In this document: piece by piece, positions 1 to 8,650 of the stretch | Position numbering within the stretch: position 1 is the first letter of the stretch | How the letters are laid out: each line of letters begins with the position of its first letter | NCBI GenBank assembly: GCA_024741835.1 | Contig: JAENRP010000600.1 | Location: 1-15,598 of the forward strand | Reading direction: 5' to 3' | Origin: Diplocarpon mali | Taxonomy: Eukaryota > Ascomycota > Leotiomycetes > Helotiales > Drepanopezizaceae | Length of the DNA stretch: 15,598 bases | Translations under genes and position numbers: made by a program | Notes under the pieces: generated by a model | The model's database searches: none | The model's input: only the letters and a program-made list of their open reading frames with translations | What the model was told of the DNA's origin: nothing

Positions 1-112
1 AGTTTTTAATAATCAATTTATATAATTTATAAATAATAATTATAAAGTGATCTTTAAAGTTAAAATTAAAGATAGACTTTATATTATCTTAAAGGTAATA
101 TTATAGAAATTG

Positions 113-532
113 ATTCCTAGGCCAGACCTATAAGTAGATTCCTTTAAGGAAAGTGCACTCTTTGCCCTAATATAATTAAATAAGGATAAGGAGAATAGAT
201 AGACTCTTAAGCTAAGATCGCAAGTAAAATTTGTAAAAATGACTCTTAAGCTAAGATTATAAGTAGATTGTAAGGTATCTTTAAAGGTGATTCCTAAGCT
301 AGGATTATAAGTGAATTTAATAGAAATAACTCCTAGGCTAAGATTGCAAGTAGATTCTGCAAATTTGCTAATAATAACTCTTAAGCTAGGATCGCAAGTG
401 AAATTCGCGGAAATGACTCTTAAGCTAGGACTGCAAGTGAAATTCGCAAATTTGTTAAAGATAACTCCTAAGTTAGGACTGCAAGTAGATCTTGCGGTTT
501 TACTAAAACCGACTTTTAAGCCAGGCTTGTAA
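113..532 (+). repeat. In-frame tandem repeat array in copy A pol (39/48-bp units)
   Basis: About seven imperfect units plus a partial one, of 39 or 48 bp, encode 13- or 16-residue repeats of the form T-L/P-K-L-G/R-L/S-Q-V-D/K-F/L-A. Unit starts include 203, 242, 329, 377, 416 and 464, all in the pol frame; an earlier degenerate unit lies near 113-140. Unit length is a multiple of three, so the array expanded while it was translated. It sits between a protease/NLLS-like segment (visible in copy C) and the integrase zinc finger, a place where copia polyproteins normally have a short linker. Function unknown. Confidence 0.85.
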
Positions 533-589
533 TTGGAAAATGGAAAAACCTTAAACTGCTATTACTAGTCCTTTCTAGCTGCTAATAAT

Positions 590-1560
590 AAAGTATTAAC
601 TAATAATAGGCTATTAAAGCTATTAGAAGCCGAAAGCCTATTAAAGTATTAACTAATATATAGAAGATTCGCGCATCTAAGGCTAGAGAAATTAAAGGGC
701 TTATATAAGGTCTTAACCTTAAAACGGAAGATCTAAGTACTAAAGGATTGCTTAGTATGCCGAATTTGCAAGCTAATAAAACTTTAAAATCAAATGTAAA
801 TTAAGCTTAATCTATAGAAAGATTCGATACTAGCGCTAATATCTATTAATACTATTAGACTATTTATAACCTTAATTAAAGGAAATAATTGGTTTTTTTA
901 AATAGTAGATAATTCTACTTAGCAGATATAGACCATTTGCGCTAAGACTAAATCTAAGCTTATAGAAAAGTTAGAAACTTAGAAAGTAATAGAAGAACGC
1001 TAGACCTAGTTAAAGCTAATAGCTATTAGGTCTAATAATATATTAAAGATTAAGGTAAAGCTTAATAAATAGGTAAAATAAAGAGTTTACTATAAACTAA
1101 TTATAATATATAAAGGTTCCTATTAAAATAGCATTGCTAAGCGAAGCATCTAATAAGTAGAGACTAACTATTGCGCTCTACTATAAGATACTGACTTACT
1201 ATTAGAATTCTAAGACCTTGCGATTAAGGCAGACGTATACTTGCGAAATAGAATAGGTTATAAACTAATAGTTAATAGTACTTGAATATTGCTATATAAA
1301 GTATATTTCAAATAGAAATTAAGCCTAGACTATATCTGCGTTTTTAGAAGCGTTTACTACTCTTATATTAGCCTAAAGTCCTAGCCTATAAGTATAAAGA
1401 ATAAGAAGCTAATAGACTAAGGTAGAAAGTATATATTTATTAAATATATTAAATAGATAATAAAGTAGTAGATAGTATATGCGCTAGATCTAAGGCGAGT
1501 AATTATATCTTTAATAGTTAAGTTTAATAAATCTTAAAATAGAAGGGAGCTATCTTTAAA
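590..1560 (+). other. Pre-integrase zinc region and integrase core within copy A
   Basis: Recognisable landmarks are YRRFAHL, then CLVC about 25 codons later, then WFF-IVDNST (from 890), RSNN (1028-1039, normally RSDN), SIAKRSI (normally GIAERSI) and YLRNRIGYKL further on. This is the rve integrase of copia Pol, which would insert element DNA into the chromosome. Every catalytic acidic residue is lost through a G-to-A change, so this copy could not supply integrase. Confidence 0.85.
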
Positions 1561-1999
1561 GCTTTATATACCTAGAGATTCTTAAGGTATACCACTTGAT
1601 AGTAATACTATTAAGCCGAACTAATAACCCCTTTCTCTTAGCTTAGGTATATTAAGCGCACCTGCTAATCGACAACCTGCTAATCGCCTAAAGGCCGAAT
1701 AGACTATTCCTATCGTCCGCGAATTGCCTAAAGTATAAAATAACTTTAATATTATTATCCCTTTAATTAAAGTACCTATAGTAAAGGATATTCCTAAAAT
1801 AGGTACAAATAATAATAAGCCTCTACTATTAGAAAGCGGTTCCTTAAATAATAAGCCTATAGAACCTATAGCTGAACCTATGTCTTTAAAGAGGAATAGA
1901 GACCTAGAACTAGAAGATACCTTAAACAAACGCGAGTTTAAGTGTATCTAGGCTATAATAACATATAAGATCTATAAGCTCGAACTTTAATAGAGCTTT

Positions 2000-3631
2000 A
2001 ATAAAGATAATGCGTTCCTAGCTACTAGGAGGATAATGAAAATCTCTCTTCTAAAGACGTATAATAAAGCTATTAATAACCTAGAGAATAGAGTAATATA
2101 GAATAAGGCAATCTAAAAGGAGATAAGCTCTCTTATTGCAAATAGTATATAAATAGAAGAACCGATACCAAAGGACGTAAACCTAGTATTAATAAAGTAG
2201 GTCTTTATAATTAAGATATATGCAAATAGGACCTTAGAATATTATAAGGTAAGGCTTATAGCTAAGGGCTTCTTTTAATAGTATAAAAAAGACTACTTTA
2301 ATACATTTATACTAATAGTTTGTATAAATACCCTTTATATATTTATAGTAATAGTAGCCGCTAAGGACTTTGAATATAGATAGTACGATATTAAAAATAC
2401 ATTTACTAAAGCGACTATAAAGGAATGGATTTTTCTTTCCTAACCTAACGGTATTCTTATACACGCTAGCCACTCTCTTTATATACTCTATAATATCTAT
2501 AGGCTTAAATAATCAGCTTATAATTAGAACCTTTTATATAGCTCTACTCTAATAGAAATAGGATTCGTTTAAAGCCTAGCTAACCCTTATCTATTTACTT
2601 ATATTAAGTATAGAATTAAGTTGCTACTATATATTAATAATATTACTATAGTTATAAAAACAACTACTTAATTAAATTAGTTCTTTATAATAATTCAGAA
2701 ACGTTTTAATATTAAGGATCTAAGGGGAATTTATAAGATCCTTAGCATTTGCGTCATAAGGAACCGTTTTACTTAAGAACTCTAGTTAGACTAATAGTAG
2801 TATATTAAAAAGATCCTAAACCGAATAGGACTTTCTACTTATACTTTTAACTTTAAGCTAAAGCGTACTCTAATCGAAGGAAAGTATAATAAATTAAAGC
2901 CTATTAATAAAAATAAGTAAAGAGGAGATCTAAAGAAGTACTAATAGGATATTAGAGCAATTATATATATTATAGTATATATAAGACTAGATATCGCCTT
3001 TATTATTAGGCAACTTAGTCAGAACTTAAAGGATCCGACAATTTAATATAAGAATGCAATTAAGCGACTTAAAAGATACCTTTAATTAATAATTATATAA
3101 AAGGTAAGATATAGATTAACGAAATATATAAGTGCAAAGCTTAAGGTATATACTAATTCCGATTAGGCAAATATAAAAGGTTAGAAAAGTATATTTAAAA
3201 GCGTAGTAGTACTATATAGTAGACCTATATCGTAGGGAAGTAGGAAGTAAAAATCAGTAGCTACCGTAAGTACTAAGGCCGAATATATATCGATATTATT
3301 AAATTGCAAGTAAGGATTATAAATCGCCTAAGTTCTAAAAGATATAAGTTTCGCTAAGTATATTAGATAAGATAGGAACTATATTAATCTTTAAGTAAAT
3401 AATATAAAGGTGATTGCATTTATAAAGAATCTATACTTATATAAGCGATCGAAATATATCGATATCGCTTACTACTTTATTTATAACTTTATTATAAAGA
3501 ATAAGTTATTAATTACTTATATTTTAACTAATCGAATAGTAGTAGATGGATTTATAAAGCTATTAAAGACAGTTGCAAAGTTCAAAGTGTTTAAAGATAT
3601 GCTAAGGTTACAGAAGATAGTAGGGGCTTAG
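2000..3631 (+). other. RT and RNase H domains within copy A
   Basis: The RT part reads through KWVFTIK-like residues (frame shows VFIIKIYANRTLEYYK), YDIKNTFTKA near 2384, LKQSAYNWN-like residues near 2510, and LLLYINNI for the catalytic YVDD box. RNase H shows NSD followed by a Trp-to-stop codon (3158-3166), then SVATVSTKAEY (about 3254-3286). Both Asp of the YxDD box are Asn here. These are the copia-type RVT_2 and Ty1 RNase H families. Confidence 0.88.
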
Positions 3632-3637
3632 CAAGCT

Positions 3638-4125
3638 TAAGGACGACTCCTAGGCCTGCTTTGCGAGTTAGGTCACGTAGTCTTATAGAAGAAAGTTTTT
3701 AAATCGACTCTTAGGCCTAGACTGCGAGTTAAGTTATATAGTCTTATAAAGGAACGCTTTTAGGAAATTTAACTCCTAGTCCTACCTTATAAGTAGGATT
3801 GGTAATTTTAATAGAGGTTGCTATTAATTAATTGTTTTTAATTTAAAGAGATACCTAAGAGTTAGATTAGCGCAAAAGGATAGTTGTTATTTTTCCTAAC
3901 TATAGGTCAATTGGAGTAAGGTCTAAGTAAGGGTATTAAGATAGGTAATATAGCTATTACTCTAATATATTATTATATAACCCTACTGCTTAATCAATAG
4001 GATATTAATACGTATATAGCTATAAGAAAGAAAGTGGTAACCTTCCTTCCTTAACTCTTATTAATATATCAACCATCGACCTTTAAAAGCCTCCTTTACC
4101 TACTGCGCCGACTCACTTAAGATCA
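3638..4125 (+). repeat. 3' LTR of copy A (488 bp)
   Basis: The boundaries come from comparing the three family-1 copies. The left edge is TAAGGACGAC just after the pol stop (probably TGAGG before RIP) and the right edge is ACTTAAGATCA, giving TG...CA-type ends. LTR B is also 488 bp and LTR C is 487 bp. It contains two 61-bp direct repeats starting at 3644 and 3705, plus a third partial one near 3773. The last ~25 bases (ACCTACTGCGCCGACTCACTT region) are nearly invariant among copies. The exact left edge is inferred, because the terminal TG is RIP-altered. Confidence 0.83.
3644..3797 (+). repeat. 61-bp tandem repeats inside LTR A
   Basis: Unit 1 (3644-3704) and unit 2 (3705-3765) both begin CGACTCYTAGGCCT and continue with GCGAGTTARG and TAGTCTTATA. 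A third, shorter relative starts near 3773 (ACTCCTAGTCCTACC). The same arrangement exists in LTR B (from 5387) and, in reverse, in LTR C (about 11620-11772). The 26-base start of unit 2 matches the coding repeat at 415-440 at 20 of 26 positions. Confidence 0.75.
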
Positions 4126-4130
4126 ATATA
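4126..4130 (+). other. Probable target-site duplication, A inserted in B
   Basis: The five bases after LTR A are ATATA. They align with GTACG at 2383-2387 in the RT of copy A, the same place in the family, allowing three RIP transitions. Copia elements make 5-bp duplications. The partner copy should lie just left of copy A's 5' LTR, outside the window. Confidence 0.6.
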
Positions 4131-5374
4131 ATATTAAAAATGCATTTACTAAAGCGATTATAAAGGAACGGATTTTACTCTCTTGACCTAATAGTATTCT
4201 TATATATGCTAGCCACTCTTTATATATACTTTATAATATCTATAGGCTTAAATAATTAGCCTATAATTAGAACCTCTTATATAGCTCTACTTTAGTAGAA
4301 ATGGGATTTATTTAAAGCTTAGCTAACCCTTGTTTATTTACTTATATCAAATATAGAATTAAGTTGCTACTATATATTGATAATATTGCTATAGCTGCGA
4401 AAATAACTACTTAATTAGATTGGTTTTTTATAATAATTTAGAAACGTTTTAATACTAAGGATTTAAGGGGAATTTATAAGATCCTTAGTATCTGCGTTAT
4501 AAGGAACCGCTCTACTTAAGAACTCTAGTTAGATTAAGAGTAGTATATTAAAAAGATCCTAGACCGAATAGGACTTTCTACTTATACTCCTAACTTTAAG
4601 TTAAAGCGTACCCTAATCGAAGGAAAGTATAATAAGTTAAAGCCTACTAAAGAAAATAAGCAAAGAGGAGATCTAAAGAAGTACTAATAGGATATTAAAG
4701 CGATTATATATATTATAATATATATAAGACTAAATATCGCCTTTATTATTAAGCAACTTAGTTAAAATCTAAAGGATCTAACGATTTAATATAAGAATAT
4801 AATTAAGCGACTTAAAAGGTACCTTCAATTAATAATTATATAAAAGGTAAGATATAGATTAACGAAATATATAAGCGCAAAGCTTAAGGTATATATTAAT
4901 TCCGACTAGGCAAATATAAAAGGTTAGAAAAGTATATCTAAAAGCGTAGTAGTACTATATAATAGACCTATATTATAAGAAAGTAGGAAGTAGAAATCAG
5001 TGGCTACTATAAGTACTAAGGCCAAATATATATTAATATTATTAAATTGCAAGCAAGGATTATAAATCGCCTAAGTTTTAAAAGATATAAGTTTTATTAA
5101 GTATATTAGATAAAATAGGAACTATATTAATCTTTAAGCAGATAATATAAAGGCGATTACACTTATAAAGAATCTATACTTATATAAGCGATCGAAATAT
5201 ATTAATATTACTTATTACTTTATCTATAACCTTATTATAAAGAATAAGTTATCAATCACTTATATTTTAATTAATCGAATAGTAGCAGATGGATTTATAA
5301 AGCTATTAGAGATAGTTATAAAATTTAAAGCGTTTAAAGATATACTAAGGTTATAGAAGATAGTAGGGGCTTAG
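4127..5374 (+). pseudogene. pol: Decayed copia pol 3' half, copy B (RT and RNase H)
   Basis: The frame resumes with YNIKNAFTKAIIKERI (corresponding to YDIKN in A), carries the catalytic box as Y-I-D-N at 4373-4384, so one of the two Asp codons survives, and ends at the stop 5372-5374. The RNase H landmarks SVATISTKAKY and LYKRSKYINITYYF are present with further His-to-Tyr and Glu-to-Lys changes. Nonsense codons are TAA/TAG at places where the family has Gln or Trp. It has no start of its own, being a fragment of the polyprotein interrupted by copy A. Confidence 0.88.
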
Positions 5375-5380
5375 TAGGCT

Positions 5381-5868
5381 TAAGGACGACTCCTAGGCCT
5401 GCCTTATAAGTTAAGTCATATAGTCTAATAAAGGAAAGTTTTTTAAATCGACTCTTAGGCTTAGACTGCGAGTTAAGTTATATAGTCTTATAAAAGAACG
5501 CTTTTAGGAAATTTAACTCTTAGTCCTACTTTATAAGTAGGGTTAGTGATTTTAATAGAGGTTACTATTAATTAATTGTTTTTAATTTAAAGAAATACTT
5601 AAGAGTTGGATTAGTATAAAAGGATAGTTATTATTTTCCTAATTATAGGTTAATTAGAGTAAGGTCTAAGTAAAGGTATTAAGATAGGTAATATAGCTAT
5701 TACTCTAATATATTATCATATAACCTTACTACTTAATTAGTAGGATATTAATATATATATAGCTATAGGAAAGAAAGGGGTAACCTTCCTTCCTTAACTC
5801 TTATTAATATATCGACCATCGACCTCTAGAAGCCTCCTTTACCTACTGCGCCGACTCACTTAAGCTCA
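5381..5868 (+). repeat. 3' LTR of copy B (488 bp)
   Basis: Colinear with LTR A over its full length, starting TAAGGACGACTCCTAGG and ending ACTTAAGCTCA. Differences from LTR A are mostly transitions; the base before the terminal TCA is C here, A in copy A and T in copy C. The internal 61/62-bp direct repeats begin at 5387 and 5449. Confidence 0.85.
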
Positions 5869-5873
5869 ATATT
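5869..5873 (+). other. Probable target-site duplication, B inserted in D
   Basis: The five bases after LTR B are ATATT, and the element D frame is open from this point. The partner duplication should be left of copy B's 5' LTR, outside the window. Confidence 0.4.
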
Positions 5874-7623
5874 CTAAAGCAATATTGATTTACCCTACTC
5901 TTTATATATATAAGAGTTTGTATTAACCTTTTAAGCAAATAAATAGATAAGGGAGGATAGGAAGGACTATTTGACGGTTTATATAATTATTAAAGCTGCA
6001 ATTAATAGTTAGGTAAAGGATGGAGCGCAGTCTCCTAACTATCTATAGTACTAAGGCTTTCTACTAAAGCCTTCGAAAGGATGGCTGGACTTAAAGAAGC
6101 ACCCTTTTAATAAACGATTTAAGGAAGGAAGGCATTAAGAGATTAGGAATTTAGAATCTCAGAGTTGCTAGAGAATCATACAAAGGGACTACTTAAAGCC
6201 TTTGCTAATACTATTAAAATAGGTTTTTACTTATAAGGTTAATAGCTTTAGCAAGCTTCTAAAGTGCCAATTATAGCTAATTATATAAGGGGATCTTTAA
6301 GATAAAGCTTTAATTTTCTCAACTTACGCAGCTATACTTATAGCAAGGTCTTTTAAAGTACTAATAGCGCTTACCGCGTACTTCGATATAAAAGTAAAGC
6401 AGTTTAATATTATTAATACGTTTATTAATACTCTTAAAGACCTAAGGAGTGCTTTAATCATATACTTCTTATTAGATGGCTTTAAGTGCCTTAGTATAGT
6501 AGTAGAACTGGACCGCGCGCTCTATAGGCTAAAAGACTCTTTAGCGCTATAATATAGGAACTTCGCAAGAACGCTTAAAGGCCTTTAACTTAAGCTATTA
6601 AGCAAGGAGCCTTATATTTTTATAATAAAGGATCGTATAGTCTTTATAGCATTTTATATTAATAATATTCAAGTATTATATAAGGCCTTTAACTTAAATC
6701 AAGCGACTTATCTAATTAAAGACCAAAAGAGAGTATATAAACTTATTATTATAAGAGATACCTCTTAATTCTTTAAAGTAAGGATTATTTAAGATAAGAA
6801 GGTAAAGAGGATCTTCTTAATTTATAATACTTATATTAAGAAGATCGCTTAAAAGTTTAAAGCTAATATAAGGAGAGTGCCTAATACTCTACTACTAAAA
6901 AAGGAGTTTATTAAGAACTTAAGGCAAGCTTCTTTAGAAAAGGTAAAGGAGTATTAAGAGAAAATAGGCTTTATTCTTTATATAGCAATTATAATATACT
7001 TAGATATTATATTTGCAGCCTCTTAATTATCTTTCTTTCTAACTAATTTAAGCTCTAAGTACCTTTTAGCCGCGGACTAGACGCTTTAATACCTATATAA
7101 TACGCGCTTCTTAAGAATTGCCTATAGCTTTAAGGCTAAGGAATACTAATTGGTTGCATCTTTAGATGCTTCTTTTAAAGATAACTAAGAGACCTATAGA
7201 TCCTCTTAAGGATATATCTTCTTTCTATTTAAAGGACTAATTATTTAAAAAGCAAATCGCTAAGCGACTATTATACTCTCTTTTACTAAAGTAGAACTCT
7301 ATAGTAAAGTATCTACTGCAAAAGAGATAATAGTTATAAAACGCCTCTTTAAAGAGATTCGCATAAACTCCCTCTTTAAATAGAATATATATTATAATAA
7401 CTAATAAACGATTTAGCTAATTATTATAAAGAATAAGAAGATTAAGATAAGCCTTTAATATATTGAAATTAGTAATATATAGATCTACTAAGAGTATTAA
7501 AGAAGAAGCTTTTAAATAATCTACCTCTTTATTAAGAAGATATACGCAAATAGGCTTATTAAGAACCTAGACCGCTAGAAGTTTAAAAGCTTTATTCGTT
7601 TATTAAACCTTTAAAGCTTTTAA
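5869..7623 (+). pseudogene. pol: Decayed Pol of a second copia family (element D; RT and RNase H)
   Basis: One frame (codons starting at 5869, 5872 and so on) runs to 7621-7623 without a frameshift at any anchor checked. Landmarks in order: an acidic/basic stretch before RT (REDRKDYL near 5950); VFTYKVNSF (6223-6249); QFNIINTF (6400 on, catalytic Asp now AAT at 6406); ELDRALYRLKDS (6505-6540); FYINNIQV (6652 on, the YVDD box with both Asp as Asn at 6661 and 6664); ADxTL before 7090; RNase H Asp at 7165 and Glu at 7294; and a C-terminal LIKNLDR-KFKSFIRLLNL typical of copia tails. It resembles the fungal TNT1-94-like copia group and is clearly not family 1. It begins exactly at LTR B, so its integrase and gag parts were displaced left by the insertion of B. 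Confidence 0.87.
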
Positions 7624-7883
7624 ATAATCGTTTAGCAACTCGCACTTACTAGTAAGTAGTTACTTATTATTAAGAGACTTATACTTGTAAGCTCTTACTC
7701 TTTTATAATTATATTTATTTATTTTCTCTTATAAAGCGTATTATAAAAGCTTCTCCTTTTTTAAAAATATAAAATAGTTAATATTCTTAAGCTACTATTA
7801 TAAGGCGCAACCTTCTCTTAGATTCTCTTAGCTAAGGCTAAGAGTTAAGAAGCTATAGTTATAAGCTTTATATAAATCTCCTT
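7624..7883. other. 3' flank of element D, possible unproven LTR
   Basis: There is no coding signal. If D has a 3' LTR it should start here, for example near 7630 (TTAGCAACTCGCAC), but no second copy is available to fix the edges. A perfect 8-bp stem lies at 7825-7832 and 7837-7844 (CTCTTAGC, loop TAAG, GCTAAGAG). Otherwise nothing was recognised. Confidence 0.3.
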
Positions 7884-8230
7884 TTAAAAGAGGCCTAAAG
7901 GTACTCCCTTGGCCAGAGGCCTGCTGGCGAATATATTAGCGATAGCAGGGGCAAAGGCGAGGGATATAGCAAAGGCGATAGGGGCAAAGATAGCAAAAGC
8001 GGCAGCAATAGCAGGAGTAGCAATAGTAGGGGTAAGGGCAAGGGAAACAAAGGACGATACTATAGCAGCGGCTGCGATAGTAGTAGCAGATAGGATAAGA
8101 GTAGCAGTAGTAATAGCAAAGGCAAACAGGTCTAAACTAAAGGGGCTAGGAGCGAATAGGAATAGTATATTAAGAGTAAAGGAGGCAGTAGTATTACTAC
8201 TTGCAAGAGTAGCAGGCCCTCTTAGCATTA
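7884..8230 (+). repeat. Purine-rich low-complexity tract, Gly/Ser/Lys/Arg-like in one frame
   Basis: The plus strand is rich in GGC, AGC, AGG and GCA. In the frame whose codons start at positions divisible by three it reads as Gly, Ser, Arg, Lys and Asn (SRGKGEGYSKGDRGK, then SKSGSNSRSSNSRGKGKG). The other two plus frames and one minus frame are also fairly open, as low-complexity DNA usually is, so openness is no proof of a gene. A disordered segment of a retroelement Gag or of a host protein would look like this. Nearly all CA dinucleotides here are GCA. Confidence 0.55.
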
Positions 8231-8281
8231 GGGTCCAATTGCTCCTATCTTTTAAAATCAGCTTAAAACTTAATAAGATTC

Positions 8282-8588
8282 GATAAATGTACTATAGAAG
8301 CTTTAAAGCGCATCCTTTACTATATTAAACAATAGTGCTACCTCCTCTTTAAAGGTACTATAGGCGCAAGCCGATATAATAGCCTCTTAAGAGGCAAGGA
8401 GAGGGCCGCTGGCCTATTAGCAGCTATTGCTTAATATAATATAATAGACGTAATATATACTAAAGGTACTATTAAAGTACTAATAATCGAGATTGCTAGT
8501 ACTTTTGCATATAATATAATATATATACGCATTATTATATTCTATTATAAGCTTTGGTATATAATGCGTAATAAGGGCAGGGCTCTTA
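8282..8588 (+). pseudogene. Possible copia Pol vestige (RNase H-proximal)
   Basis: One frame (codons from 8282) is open over about 100 codons with only two stops. It begins DKCTIEALKRILYYIKQ followed by CYLLFKGTI, which resembles the segment just before RNase H in copia Pol proteins (the 'A-KR-LRYLKGT' region). After that, similarity fades: the expected GYSDADWAG motif is not seen. It could be a rearranged fragment of a third copia family or a chance match. It lies between two Gly/Ser-rich tracts. Confidence 0.3.
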
Positions 8589-8650
8589 GGTAGTAGCAGC
8601 AATGGCAGCAGTAGTAGGGGCGGCAGTAATAGCAGCGGCGGCTTATTGCC
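8586..8650 (+). repeat. Second Gly/Ser-rich tract
   Basis: Codons from 8589 read GSSSNGSSSRGGSNSSGG, in the same modulo-3 register as the tract at 7884-8230. The run is AGC/AGT/GGC-based and GC-richer than its surroundings. After it the frame continues with basic residues (DKRARVAAFKRALAT near 8664-8709) before dissolving. No known domain was recognised. Confidence 0.45.

Larger units (their letters stand above)
2..3631 (+). pseudogene. pol: Decayed copia Gag-Pol polyprotein, copy A (integrase, RT, RNase H)
   Basis: A single reading frame (codons starting at 2, 5, 8 and so on) runs from the window edge to the stop at 3629-3631 with no net frameshift at any anchor I checked; it is broken only by nonsense codons. 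Order: in-frame repeat array (113-532); GAG-pre-integrase/zinc region, where the expected first His is TAT (659-661), the second His is at 674-676, and Cys codons are at 749 and 758; integrase core; a Pro/Ser-rich linker (about 1560-1930); RT with LYI-NN in place of YVDD (2630-2641); RNase H with Asp at 3161 and Glu at 3281; and a C-terminal segment LYKRSKYIDIAYYF (normally HIDI-YHF). All three integrase catalytic codons are mutated: Asp to Asn at 848, Asp to Asn at 1034, Glu to Lys at 1139. The open stretch 3410-3631 is only the intact tail of this frame, not a separate gene. Family identity is secure; no function remains. Confidence 0.92.
1..4125 (+). mobile_element. Ty1/copia retrotransposon copy A (family 1), 3' portion
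   Basis: This is the pol gene and 3' LTR of a copia-type LTR retrotransposon; the 5' LTR, gag and start of pol are left of the window. Domain order is pre-integrase zinc region, integrase core, reverse transcriptase, RNase H, which is the Ty1/copia order (integrase before RT). The element is dead: the frame has dozens of TAA/TAG codons. In the first 60 bases it differs from copy C at four sites by my count, all C/T or G/A transitions, as expected from RIP. Its right edge falls inside the RT codons of copy B, so A inserted into B. Confidence 0.93.
4126..5868 (+). mobile_element. Ty1/copia copy B (family 1), 3' part displaced by insertion of A
   Basis: This is the second copy of family 1, in the same orientation as A. 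It starts abruptly within the RT codons that copy A has at 2383 and ends with a complete LTR. Distance from the RT junction codon to the pol stop is identical in A (2384 to 3629) and B (4127 to 5372), 1245 bp each, so there is no net indel. The 5' half of B is predicted left of the window. Confidence 0.9.

Noticed and set aside
113..532. CRISPR-like array from regularly spaced repeats
   Set aside because: Units are imperfect, adjacent and in frame with pol, without unique spacers, and the context is a eukaryotic retrotransposon.
1621..1929. 102-codon open frame on the minus strand in copy A, with a counterpart of 104 codons on the plus strand at 13481-13795 in copy C
   Set aside because: Both are exact antisense of the Pro/Ser-rich linker between integrase and RT. 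They match because the copies are homologous, and the sense strand carries the pol frame.
3410..3631. Open frame of 73 codons as a separate gene
   Set aside because: It is the C-terminal tail of the copy A pol frame in the same register, containing the copia LYKRSK-IDI motif.
7909..8286. Ala-rich protein on the plus strand, and its antisense partner at 7884-8228
   Set aside because: Several frames on both strands are open because the DNA is low-complexity and purine-rich; no domain, start context or conservation supports either.
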